DNA of 64,000 nt from Patella vulgata (lineage: Eukaryota > Mollusca > Gastropoda > Patellidae): contig NC_065882.2 in the NCBI RefSeq assembly GCF_932274485.2, forward strand, positions 39,278,593 to 39,342,592, read 5' to 3'. Shown here piece after piece: positions 38,242-47,942 of the stretch (its first letter is position 1; every line of letters begins with the position of its first letter). The position numbers and the translations under genes are program-made. A model generated the notes under the pieces. That model ran no database searches, was not told the origin of the DNA, and saw nothing but the letters and a program-made list of their open reading frames with translations.

Positions 38242-40145
38242 TAATATTATTCTTCTTTTGTTTTGAGTAGATCTCAGCAACTGCTTGTCGGATCGTTACG
38301 ATTTCTTCGGTTTTATCGGAAAAGTGGGTGTGACTTAGAGGATAAAGCTATTTTGAACGTTCTGCGACAATGCGAAATGTCCGAAATCACCGAAGCTATC
38401 GTTTTTAGAAATATTGCAGCAATTTTAACAATAATCATTGGATTTTAACTTTCGATACATTTTGGCATAGCCGGAGACAGGGCACCTAGCTACGCTACTT
38501 TTGATTTTTGATTTTCGGCAAATCTTCGCAGATATTAGGCGCCAAATTTAGATAATGTAAATTTTTACAAAAAACTTTTTTATTGATGAATATTTTTTAG
38601 TTGTGTTTTACACAAAATTGACGAGTCATCTGACTTGAGCAAAAATCTGATTTTCTTTGTCTCAGTAATTTTGCTTGGCCGCTATTGGCTAATTCAGTTT
38701 TTCAGTCCAAGATTAATTATTTATTGTTCGATTTGTATAAAACAAAGTTCATATGCTGCGTTGTCTCAATTGTCATTTTTTTTATTACCAATAGTGTTAT
38801 CTGTCGGCACCGGAAGTGGCGTAAATTGACAAAAAACTACAATTTTGACAGTTAGGTACCATTTTTCGAAAGCAAATATTATTTTTTTCAAATCTGGTAT
38901 AACTGAAATTGTGCGCCCTTTAAAGGCGCACAAAATGTTGGGACCATTTTTTTTAATTTCGATTCCGTTTTCGGGCTATTTCGATTAAAAGGTGAAAAAA
39001 GGTGTAAAATTAAGCTATTTACAACCCATCCAGCGTTTTCATATTTTAAAATATTACTTCGTAACTTTCATAAACTCGTAGCAATAATCTATACGGAGAG
39101 AATGTATGTGAAAATTAATTTGTAATATGCGCAGTTGCCGAGAAATGGGCAATTTTGCATGAGTCACTTTTTACGCTAGTTTGCCTGTAAAAGAGTCAAT
39201 TATTATTCGATTTTCATAAAAGTGACACCATTTGATGTGTAATGTCAATTTTAACTAGGTCAAACCAATTTAACATTTTCAATATCACCGGAAATGACGT
39301 CATTTGGGCAAAAATTGTATTTATAGCCTTCGAAACCAGTAATTTATTCAAATGAGTCATATTTGTTATTTGTTTAAAATTTTGATATTTGATTCAAATC
39401 AACTAATACAATGAACCCTTACGATCATATAGATATCACAAAATGGTTTCTAACTTGTTCAGTTGCGGAGAAATAGGCAATTTTCAACAGGTCACTTTTT
39501 AAGGTTTTTTGTCAATAAAAGTGTCAATTATTGTTCGATTTTCATGAAATTTTCACTGTGTGATACATAATGCCATTTACGATTTCATACAAGTAATTTA
39601 AGATTTTCATTATCACCGGAAGTAACGTCATTTTGGCAAAAACTGTATTTTTAGCCTTCAAAACAGATATTTTATTCAAATGAATCAGATTTGTAATGTT
39701 TTTAAAATTATGATATTTGATTCCAATCAACAAATAGAATGAACTCATTCGATCATACAGATACCTCAAAATGGTTTCTAACTTGTACGGTTGCAGAGAA
39801 ATAGGCGATTTTCTACAAGTCATTTTTCAAGGTTTTTGGTCTATAAAGGTGGCAATTATTATAGGATTTACATAAAATTTTCACCATGTGATGATGCTAT
39901 TTCTGATTTCATAAACCAATTTAACATTTTCATTATCACCGGAAGTAATGTAATTTTGACAGGATCACTGACATGTAGCAAATGAATTGATTGCTGGATT
40001 TGGTTGTTTCTGCGTCCATTTTATTTCATTTGTGCAATGCTTATGTGGAAATTTGTTTAACGGTTTCATTGGTACCGGAAGTGACATAAGTTCAAGGGTA
40101 ACGTGGCACCGGTGAAACCCGTCATTACTGCTTCGCAGTTCTAGT
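38242..40145 (+). repeat. Array unit U20, terminal unit, diverged 5' part joined to a type A 3' part
   Basis: Up to about 38800 it is a third sequence type: CAACTGCTTGTCGG, GGGCACCTAGC, ACAAAATTGACGAGTCATC, TTGCTTGGCCGCTATTGG. After that it is normal type A. The 5' part resembles the stray inverted copy at 59530-60023 more than it resembles any other array unit. The unit ends at CTAG 40141-40144, followed by T and unrelated flank. Confidence 0.88.
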
Positions 40146-40871
40146 TATTATTATTGTTATGTTTTCATTGTGAATTCCGGTAATTTTGTATGTTTTAAAG
40201 TAATTCAATATTAATGTAAAATATAAGTAAATAGAAAGATTTTACGGGCGAATTCTGATATCTTCAAATTGAATTCCGGTGAATTCTGATATCTTCAAAG
40301 TTAATTCCGGTATTTCTTAGTCAAAGTGAATTCCAATATTTGTTAGTGTGTTCCAGTGATTGTAAGTGAATTAGTTTACCCGGAATTATTCATCCGCAGA
40401 AGAAATAAACCTTTTTATGAACTTTGCTCTTCTTGTAGTGATGTATGGTTATAATCCCAGAAATATCGCAGTGACATTTTATTTTGCTACATTATTGAAA
40501 TTACATTATTTCGATTTCGACGGTATCAACAAAATAATATGTTTTGATGAGGCGTATTATTTTTTTTTTATGAGCAACAACAGGAAGTCTAGTTTCCAAC
40601 ATTCGGCCATTAATTTATGAGCTGAACAAAATCGGCACAGAGAAGATATTAAATACGTTGACGTTGAATTTATTATAAACAGCAAAAATGAACCGATTAA
40701 AGTTTGAAGTACACAACCCGGAATCATACAGATGTTGTATTTGTTGTCATGTTCGAACAGGAACTCTGTTTCTTGGTCTTTTTTACTTGGTAGGCCTACG
40801 GTGTTTGTTTATATATTATTATTAGGCCTATAGGCCCTATAATATGGTAATGGTGTTCCTTAATTTTTGTC
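40146..40871. other. Array-flanking unique-looking DNA
   Basis: No gene supported. After the array edge comes TATTATTATTGTTATG, then AT-rich sequence with two copies of GAATTCTGATATCTTCAAA at about 40251 and 40279, interspersed with GAATTCCGG-like motifs. A 67-codon open frame from 40417 shows no recognisable domain. TTTTTGTC at 40864-40871 is the left target duplication of the adjoining foldback element. Confidence 0.6.
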
Positions 40872-41505
40872 GGTACTATTTCAGTAACGTACCTCTACCA
40901 GTTCCTGTGATCGTAGAGACTTGTGTTCATGGGGCCTAGCCATGACCTCACACCAAATTTCAGCCGAATCGGTCAATAACTTTTTATTTTACCGTAGTTT
41001 AGCTTCTGTAAACTAAGAGATAAGTTTATCCGATTTTGACGCCATTCTGTTTGTTGACTATTTAGGCTCGAATGACGTCATATTATGTGGGTTAGGGTAA
41101 GGGCTAGGACCTGTAGATTTCATCATAGTCTCAAGATGTAGACAGGGCTATAGCCCTAACCCTAACCCTGGGTGAAGCCTAACCCTTACCCTAACCCATA
41201 ATCCACATAAGACGTCATAAAATGCACAGGACTGTCTCCGATCTAGCGTTCTCCTTATGCGTGTCATGTCGGAACCCGTCTTAGTGTCTTGTTATTCAAG
41301 TCTAAATAGCCAACAAACAAAATGGCGTCAAAATTGGATAAACTTTCTCTCGTTATAAGCTAAACTACGGTAAAATAAAAAGTTATTGACCGATTCGGCT
41401 GAAATTTGGTGTGAGGTCATGGCTAGGCCCCATGAACACCCCCTAAAAATTTCAAGTCTCTAACGATCATGGGAACTGGTAGAGGTATGTTACTGAAATA
41501 GTACC
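40872..41505. mobile_element. Foldback/MITE element, 634 bp, with 8-bp target duplication (hAT-like)
   Basis: Long imperfect inverted repeats: GGTACTATTTCAGTAACG at the left matches CTTACTGAAATAGTACC-type sequence at the right, and the pairing continues for roughly 230 bp. Inner landmarks are TGGGGCCTAGCCATGACC on the left and GGTCATGGCTAGGCCCCA on the right. Flanking TTTTTGTC occurs at both 40864-40871 and 41506-41513, a perfect 8-bp direct repeat. Eight-base duplications are typical of hAT elements. No transposase is present, so the copy is non-autonomous. The superfamily call rests on duplication length only. Confidence 0.8.
41089..41205. repeat. Telomere-like CCCTAA repeats in the foldback centre
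   Basis: CCCTAACCCTAACCCT at 41154-41169, more degenerate copies up to 41205, and the complementary GGGTTAGGGTAAGGG at about 41089. They form the inner ends of the foldback arms and total fewer than three perfect units, so this is not an interstitial telomere of any size. Confidence 0.6.
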
Positions 41506-41510
41506 TTTTT

Positions 41511-41700
41511 GTCCCCCACCTTTCGAAGAAAGCCGGGGACTATTATAATGGGTTCGTCCCATCTGTCTGTCTGTCCGTCACACTTTTTGTGACACAATAA
41601 CTCTCCTTCTAAATCTAATTGAGCTAGAATGTTCAAACTTGGTGTAGCCGTAGGTGTTTATTTAATTATACTAGGCTAATGTCCAAAAGAAAGTATGCAC
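41511..41700 (+). repeat. Dispersed repeat head with CTGTCTGTCCGTC tract
   Basis: GTCCCCCACC ... GCCGGGGAC can pair, followed by GGGTTCGTCCCATCTGTC and further CTGT/CCGT repeats. This layout (terminal hairpin, then a CTGTCCGTCC tract) is the same as at the heads of the E1 and E2 elements further right, so it is probably the head of a third related family. The right boundary is not visible. Confidence 0.45.
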
Positions 41701-41936
41701 TGTGCATTTTGTGCTGCATCAACCAAGGTCGTTTTTCCATGGTATACGGTATTTGGGTAGAATGTCAATTTGTTTCACATTTTATTTTGCTTAGAAATGT
41801 TGAGACAAACTGAGTACATGTAATGCTTTATCAAATGTTTTTGATCTAAACAAAATGCGCGGTATATTCAAACTGTTAAAAACGCTACGGGAAATTCCGT
41901 AGCCATGCAATTTCAGGCTTTGTTTACGCTACGGCG

Positions 41937-42093
41937 TAATTTAAATTACAAATTGTTGTTCGTTTTTGAGCAAGGGAAGATTACCTTTTGGCTCGTCCGA
42001 AGAGCCTGGTCCGTGACTCCCCGGAAGTAGTGACTGGTGACAGAATTACCTTCACTGATAGACCTCTTGTTAGAGGATGCTACACTTGCTTAA
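41937..42093 (+). repeat. Direct repeat, copy 1
   Basis: Runs from TAATTTAAATTACAA to CTACACTTGCTTAA. Matches copy 2 at 283 bp offset with scattered substitutions and no large gaps. Contains GGCTCGTCCGAAGAGC. Function unknown. A fragment of the adjoining sequence (TTCAAAGGTCACT) recurs near 42105 and 43310. Confidence 0.8.
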
Positions 42094-42219
42094 GACTGTT
42101 TCAAAGGTCACTAATTAATGACTGTAATTAAAATTTAGAGTATAGGTATAAAAAACATAGCAACATTATTTGTAACTAAGACTCCTGAGTTTAGAAGTCC
42201 TTTACGAATAGATATATAG

Positions 42220-42376
42220 TAATTTAAATTACAAGTTGTTGTTCGATTTTGAGCAAGAGAAGATTACCTTTTGGCTCGTCCGAAGAGCTTGGTCCGTGAC
42301 TCACCGGAAGTAGTCACTGGTTACAGAATTACCTTCACTTATAGACCTCTTGTTATAGGACACTACACTTGCTTAA
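42220..42376 (+). repeat. Direct repeat, copy 2
   Basis: Second copy of the 157-bp repeat. Most of its differences from copy 1 are single bases. Confidence 0.8.
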
Positions 42377-43575
42377 ACATACATTATGCAAGAGAAAAAT
42401 CTGATTATTGCAAGTCTTTATTTAGGCTTCAGATGTCATAGAAATTATAAATTAGATCTTTATTTACACAACAAGCACTAAATCAACTCTGTAGACCCAT
42501 GGATGGCTTGGATTCGGCTTGGTTTTAAACAGGATTTCATTGATTGATTAAATTTTTAAATGGTGTCGTAAGCGGAGATTAACTGTTACGTTGACGTCAT
42601 ACTCCTGAAAATTTTAGATCGAGGCTAAATGATAGAGTGTACGAAGCGAGGCCGCTGTTGAGCGAGACCGCATGTCAGTCAATTTGAATGAAAGTTCGAT
42701 ATATACGGCCTTGATATTATGTTTAGTTGTGGTTAAAATGAGAGTTTGGATGTCAGTATTATACACACTTTTGTCACTTGAAAAACATCGCAGCTAACAT
42801 CACCCCAGTTGAATTGCAGCCCCATTGGATCACTGTTTCCTATATTTGTCTGCTTCGGGAGTACACACAGGCTAACAAGATTGAAGAAGTCGGCTATAAT
42901 TATGCCTCATTGATTTGGTCCAGTCCTTTCAAACTTTCGCTTCTTATCTATATATTAAAAGTCTTAATTTGTATTAAAAATAAATGTGATACAAATTGAA
43001 TTGCAACCCCGTCTCAAACCGAACAGGCTAACGGTACCACAGCCATTGAAAACATTACTTGATAATCGAGATTATGTAGGTGGAGTTAACGCCTGTCAAT
43101 CAAACGATCGGCCATTCTCGGAGACGGTAAAGAGAGAGTTGACTCCTATTTCTAGTCAAAAATTACAATGGTGATAACTTTGTTCAGAATAAAGTAATTT
43201 GACTGAAATTTTCAATATATTCTTCTTTCATCATCTATTTTGGAACTGTTATAGCAAGAATGGCCAACTCTCTATTAAAATCTCCCATAATGTATCTTTA
43301 AGACTGGTTCAAAGGTCACTCATTAGTGACTGTAATTAACCATACCCGAAACAAAGTCTAAAACTAGTCAGGAAACCAAAAATATCACTTAAGACTATTA
43401 AAGGGATATTCCCGAATTTCATAGAATCTGAGAATTACAAGTTCGTGTATGTATGAATTTTAAACGCCAAAATATAGAGGAATTATGTATTTACCTTGTC
43501 TGAAAAGTTCAGTTCAAAATATTGAGTCGTTTGGACGTGAACGTCAAAACCGCTTATCTGGGCACTAGCATTTTT
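42377..43575. other. Intergenic stretch without supported genes
   Basis: Two overlapping open frames of 73 and 62 codons (from 42778 and 42986) have no recognisable domain, signal or splice context. A short GAATTGCA-headed motif occurs twice (about 42810 and 42997). Otherwise unassigned. Confidence 0.5.
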
Positions 43576-45211
43576 ATACGCCCACATTGAAATGTGGTTG
43601 TATATGGTCGTCGCCCCCGTCCGGCCGGCCGGCCGGCGTCCACAATTGCTTGTGGACGCTCTAGAGGCTAAAGTTAATATCTGATTGACTTTAAATTTAT
43701 ATACAGTGTTTAAGGCCATGAAACGAAGAAGCCTATTGATTTTCAGCGATTTCCGATAATAACTGCCAGAGTTATGGCCCTTGATCACTTCAAAACATCT
43801 TGTGGACGCTCTACAGGCCAAAGTTAATATCCGATTGACTTTAAATTTATACACAGTGTTTAAGGTCATGAGAAGAAGAAGCCTATTGATTTTCAGCGAT
43901 TTCAGATAATTACTGCCAGAGTTAAGGCCCTTGATCACTTTGAAAAATCTTGTGGACGCTCTAGAGGCTAAAGTCAATATCCGATTGACTTTAAATTTAT
44001 ACATAGTGTTTAAGGTCATGTGACAAAGAAGTCTATTAAATTTCAGTGATTTTCGATAATTACTGCCAGAGTTATGGCCCTTGATCACTTCAAAAAATCT
44101 TGTGGACGCTCTACAGGCCAAAGTTAATATCCGATTGACTTTAAATTTATATACAGTGTTTAAGGCCATGAGACGAAGAAGCCTATTGATTTTCAGCGAT
44201 TTTCGATAATTACTGCCAGAGTTATGGCCCTTGATCACTTCAAAAAATCTTGTGGACGCTCTACAGGCCAAAGTTAATATCCGATTGATTTTAAATTTAT
44301 ACGCAGTGTTTAAGGTCATGAGACGAAGAACCCTTTTGATTTTCAGTGATTTCAGATAATTACTGCCAGAGTTAGGGCCCTTGATCACTTTGAAAAATCT
44401 TGTGGATGCTCTAGAGGCTAAAGTTGATATCCGATTGACTTTAAATTTATACACAGTTTTTAAGGTCATGAGACGAAGAAGTCTATTCATTTTCAGTTAT
44501 TTTCGATAATTACTGCCAGAGTTATTTCCCTTGATCACTTCAAAAAATCTTCTGGACGCCCTAGAGGCCAAAGTTAATATCTGATTGACTTTAAATTTAT
44601 ACACAGTGCTTAAGGTCATGAGATGAAGAAGCCTATTGATTTTCAGCGATTTACGATAATTACTGTCAGAGTTATGGCCCTTGATCACTTAGAAATATCT
44701 TGTGGACGCTCTTGAGGCTAAAGTTAATATCCGATTAACTTTAAATTCATACACAGTGTTTAAAGTCATGAGACGAAGAATTCTATTCATTTTCAGTGAT
44801 TTTCGATAATTACTGTCAAAGTTATGGCCCTTGATCGCTTTGAAAAATCTTGTTACGCTCTAGAGGCTAAAGTTACCATCCGATTGACTTCAGATTGATA
44901 CACAGAGTTTAAGATCTTGAGACGAACAAATATATTGAGTTTCAATGAATTTTCATGACTTGAACAGCTAAATCCATGATATTAAAAGTTTTGTATACTA
45001 AACGTTAGCATGGGGCAGAACTTCATAAAAACCAAACACATTCTAATGGTTTTCTGATAATTACTTCATAAGTTGATACTCTTGATCAGATTTTAGTGTT
45101 TTATAAATGTTTCATTACCGAAAAAAGTAAAAATATGCGACAACCCTTGTTGACTGCCCGGACGATTTAGCTGCTGTGGGCGTATGTTTCGTTGCCTGGC
45201 AACCTATCTTT
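43576..45211 (+). mobile_element. E1-A: repeat element with eight-plus 150-bp tandem monomers
   Basis: The head is a near-palindrome, TATACGCCCACATT then AATGTGGTTGTATA (43575-43604), followed by a GTCCGGCCGG tract. Monomers beginning TGTGGACGCTC start at 43651, 43801, 43951, 44101, 44251, 44401, 44551 and 44701, exactly 150 bp apart, with a broken ninth near 44847. The tail ends with TGTGGGCGTATG (inverted relative of the head) and the hairpin GTTGCC-T-GGCAAC at 45191-45203. Because 150 is divisible by three, the antisense strand stays open for 335 and 63 codons. That is an arithmetic by-product, not a gene. Confidence 0.75.
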
Positions 45212-45754
45212 AAATAGTTCGGGTCAAACTTTTCGTTGGCCACTTGATAAGCGCGACTATATTTGATACCTATTCTAAACTTAATCCATAGAGAGTTTTG
45301 ACTGAGTCTGATTGTTGGTGGTAAGCGATAACTTGAGAAAATAAAATGGCCGCTCTTTGTACTTAAGTTGTGTAAAAGTGTGTAATACGAAGGTTGTCGA
45401 CCTTCAAGTAACATTTTGGCAATGACTTCACCATCCTTGCAATCAAAATTGGCTTTGAAATCATTCCAATTTCCATCTAGCTATTTCTCCGCATAAATAC
45501 ACACATTCGTCTATTTTCTGTGCTCTGTAACCTCACATATACTCTTTTCTTCTTCGTTTCTTTGCAGTATCTGTATCTATTTGCTCTCTTTGACACTTTT
45601 GAGAATTATCCATGATGAATTGAACAAGATAAAACTCTGAACTTTCAATTTGACCCGAAAGATTCACTTTTTAGGCAGATGTACTGGTAAATTATAGCAA
45701 TTGGTTGTTTAAAAATAAACATCCAATCAGATTTCTTTTCTCAAATTATATCTT
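45212..45754. other. Intergenic stretch without supported genes
   Basis: AT-rich, with a CTTTT/CTTCTT-rich patch at 45540-45600. A 99-codon antisense frame (45115-45414) starts in this stretch and reads into the tail of E1-A, and shows no family resemblance. Nothing else recognised. Confidence 0.5.
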
Positions 45755-45852
45755 ACTGCCAACAAACGTATCGTAACTTCCTGAATTATGGCCCTTGATT
45801 GTACGAAAAATCACGTTTTTAGCATGTGGTCGCTCTAGAGATAACAATTTTT

Positions 45853-46524
45853 ATACACCCACATTTTCATGTGGACGTATATTTTTGTCGCCCCTGTCCG
45901 TCTGTCCATCCACAATTTGTTTGTGGACATTTTACAGTTCACAATTCTTATCCGATTTTGACGAAACTTGAAATATAGGTTTATCTCCAAAAGATCTAGT
46001 TTCCTTTGGATATTAGCATTTATAAAATTGTAACTTCCTGAATTATGGCTCTTGATTGTAAGAAAAATCTCATTTTTAGCTTGTTGTCCCTCTAGAGGTA
46101 AAAAATTTTATCGGTTTTTTTAAAATCGTTTGAATATATCACTGTTACACCGTAATGATGGTTGAGGTCGAATTTTGTGAAAATGGGACCAAAATATATA
46201 TCACCGTTACACCCTTATGATGGTTGAAAATCGGATCAAAACTGCCAGACAAAATGGCCGACCCTCATACGCAAATATTGTAAATATATGGTACATCAAG
46301 GTTGTGGACCCTGTAGAGGACACAGTTTTGATCCGATTTTGATGAAACTTAAAATAAATGTTTATGTCCCAAATATCTCAGTCCATTTCGATATTCGCGC
46401 ATTTCAGAATATAATTTCCTGGATTATGGCGTCTGAATGTACGAAAATTCCCTTTTTTTTTTTTAGCTTGTTCTCTATCCATCTCTTGCAAAATGTGGGC
46501 GTATATTGCCTGGCAACTGCTGGT
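45853..46524 (+). mobile_element. E2-1: complete short E2 nested in an E2 monomer
   Basis: Head ATACACCCACATTTTC-ATGTGGACGTATA followed by a CTGTCCGTCTGTCC tract. Tail AAAATGTGGGCGTATA, hairpin TTGCC-T-GGCAA, then CTGCTGG. The left flank GATAACAATTTTT and right flank TTATCCGATTTAAAA together rebuild an intact E2 monomer (compare CACAATTTTTATCCG elsewhere). This fixes the ends to within a T or two and shows insertion in a T run. Confidence 0.78.
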
Positions 46525-46971
46525 TATCCGATTTAAAAAAAAACCATTTTAATATATCATCGTTACACCGTAATGATGGTTGAGTTAGAATTTCGTGAAC
46601 AAAATGGCCGCCCCTTGTTTGCAAATAGTGTAAATATACATGTATGGTATATCAAGGTTGTGGACCCTCTAGAGGCCACATTTTTTATCTGATTTTGATG
46701 AAACTTGAAATACATGTTTATAACCCAAAGATCTTGGTTCCTTTCGATAATAGCGCATATCAGATTGTAACTTCCTTATTATGGTCCTTGTGAAAAGTCG
46801 TGTTTTTAGCTTGTAGTCCCTTTAGAGCTCACAATTTTTACTAGATTTAAAGATTTGAAAAAAAAAAACGTTTGAATATATCTCCATTACACTCTACTGA
46901 TGGTTGAGTTCAAATTCCGTAAAAATCTGACCAAAACTGCTGGACAAAATGGCTGCTCCTTGTATGCAAAT

Positions 46972-47942
46972 ACAGTAGAATCTGTATTAAGCAGCCACCC
47001 AAGGGAATTTTCACAACTGACCGCTTAACGGGAGTGGCCTCTTAATAAAATCTCGTTGCTTTTTGTGCCGACATAAATTAAATATTACTCTTGGATGCAT
47101 TGGAAGTGGTAAATTTGGCCGTCGCTGAATCTTGCGCCGAACGAAAATTCTTTACTCAAATCTCGGACATAACTTAACGGGAGTGGCCTCTTAATAAAAT
47201 CTCGTTGCTTTTTGTGCCGACATAAATTAAATATTACGCTTGGATGCATTGGAAGCGGTAAATTTGGCCGTCGCTGAATCTTGCGCCGGACGAAAATTCT
47301 TTACTCAAATCTCGGACATAACTTCTGTAAACTTGTCATTTTGTACCAACCTTCGATACTACTGTCTACCATTGTGATGCATTCGATAATATTTATCCAT
47401 TTTTGTGAAGAAAATCGATGAATTCATTTTATTTTATCAAAAAAGCACATGAACAAAAACATCGCTAATTTTATCTCCTATTTACAGGGGGTGTAACTCT
47501 GTATGTAATATTATAGGAGGCGCTAAGAGAGATACTAGATGATCGTGACAAAACTCGGTACTTTTATTTTATTCAATCAGTATCAAATAATGTGTCGTTA
47601 CGCGTGAAAACAATGATCAGGTTAGTCGTTTAATAAAACAAAAGATTAATTAACAGATAATCCCGGGTTGATTGTTATGTTTACATTTCTTTTTACCTGA
47701 TCAGTGGGGGTCCAGTTAATTAACTACTACTCACGGGATTAGCGGGGGTGTTACAAAGAACGACAAGATGGTATCATTCAACAATGGCCGTTGAATGGGC
47801 GATGTTTTGTTGAATTTATTAGTAATATAGTGACCGTTGAATAAAGAGATGAAACAACAGAATTTCTACGGGGGGAATTTATCGTGACCGCTTACAAGGA
47901 GATGTCGCTGAATAGGAGTGGCTGCTCATACAGATTCTACTG
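46972..47942 (+). mobile_element. Pogo/Tigger-like MITE, copy 1 (TA target)
   Basis: Ends CAGTAGAATCTGTAT...AGCAGCCAC and GTGGCTGCTCATACAGATTCTACTG form ~27-bp terminal inverted repeats with two or three mismatches, flanked by TA on both sides (46970-46971, 47943-47944). CAGT-type ends with a TA duplication are characteristic of pogo/Tigger members of Tc1/mariner. There is no coding capacity. It contains an internal tandem duplication of about 149 bp (47024-47172 and 47173-47321) that copy 2 lacks. It lies inside the E2 outer copy, so it is younger than that insertion. Confidence 0.82.

Larger units (their letters stand above)
1..40145 (+). repeat. Tandem array of ~1.9-kb Helentron/HINE-like units (1 partial + 20 complete)
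   Basis: Head-to-tail array, all units on the same strand. The anchor TTGAGTAGATCTCAGCAA recurs at 1681, 3598, 5396, 7293, 9202, 11177, 13168, 14951, 16866, 18781, 20652, 22549, 24460, 26368, 28396, 30613, 32528, 34442, 36357 and 38263. Spacing ranges from 1783 to 2217 bp and is most often 1897-1917. Every unit ends in a hairpin, then CTAG and TT. A unit contains a T-rich start, about 500 bp of single-copy core, three diverged ~325-bp sub-repeats headed by CACCGGAAR, and a conserved terminus. Terminal inverted repeats that are subterminal at the 3' end, a 3' hairpin, a CTRR end, T/T flanks and central tandem repeats are the hallmarks of Helentron-associated non-autonomous elements. That family assignment is my inference. 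The array runs off the left edge and stops sharply at 40145. Confidence 0.9.

Noticed and set aside
930-39985. Recurrent open frames of 61, 64, 71, 75, 76, 93 and 128 codons in the array units
   Set aside because: They overlap on both strands, several begin at non-ATG codons, their ends shift with unit variants, and they match no family. They are by-products of the repeat.
1-40145. Array as an assembly artefact
   Set aside because: Units carry distinct private variants, deletions, chimeric joins and different 5'-segment counts, which a simple collapsed or duplicated contig would not generate. The copy number may still be imprecise.
41154-41205. Interstitial telomere
   Set aside because: Fewer than three perfect CCCTAA units, and they form the turn of a foldback element.
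40872-41505. Transposase gene inside the foldback element
   Set aside because: No open frame of useful length. The interior is nearly all inverted-repeat arm.
43483-44490. 335-codon minus-strand frame with six to seven near-identical blocks, looking like a repeat protein
   Set aside because: The block length is the 150-bp DNA monomer of element E1. The frame is open only because 150 is a multiple of three, and the same appears antisense to every E1 copy.
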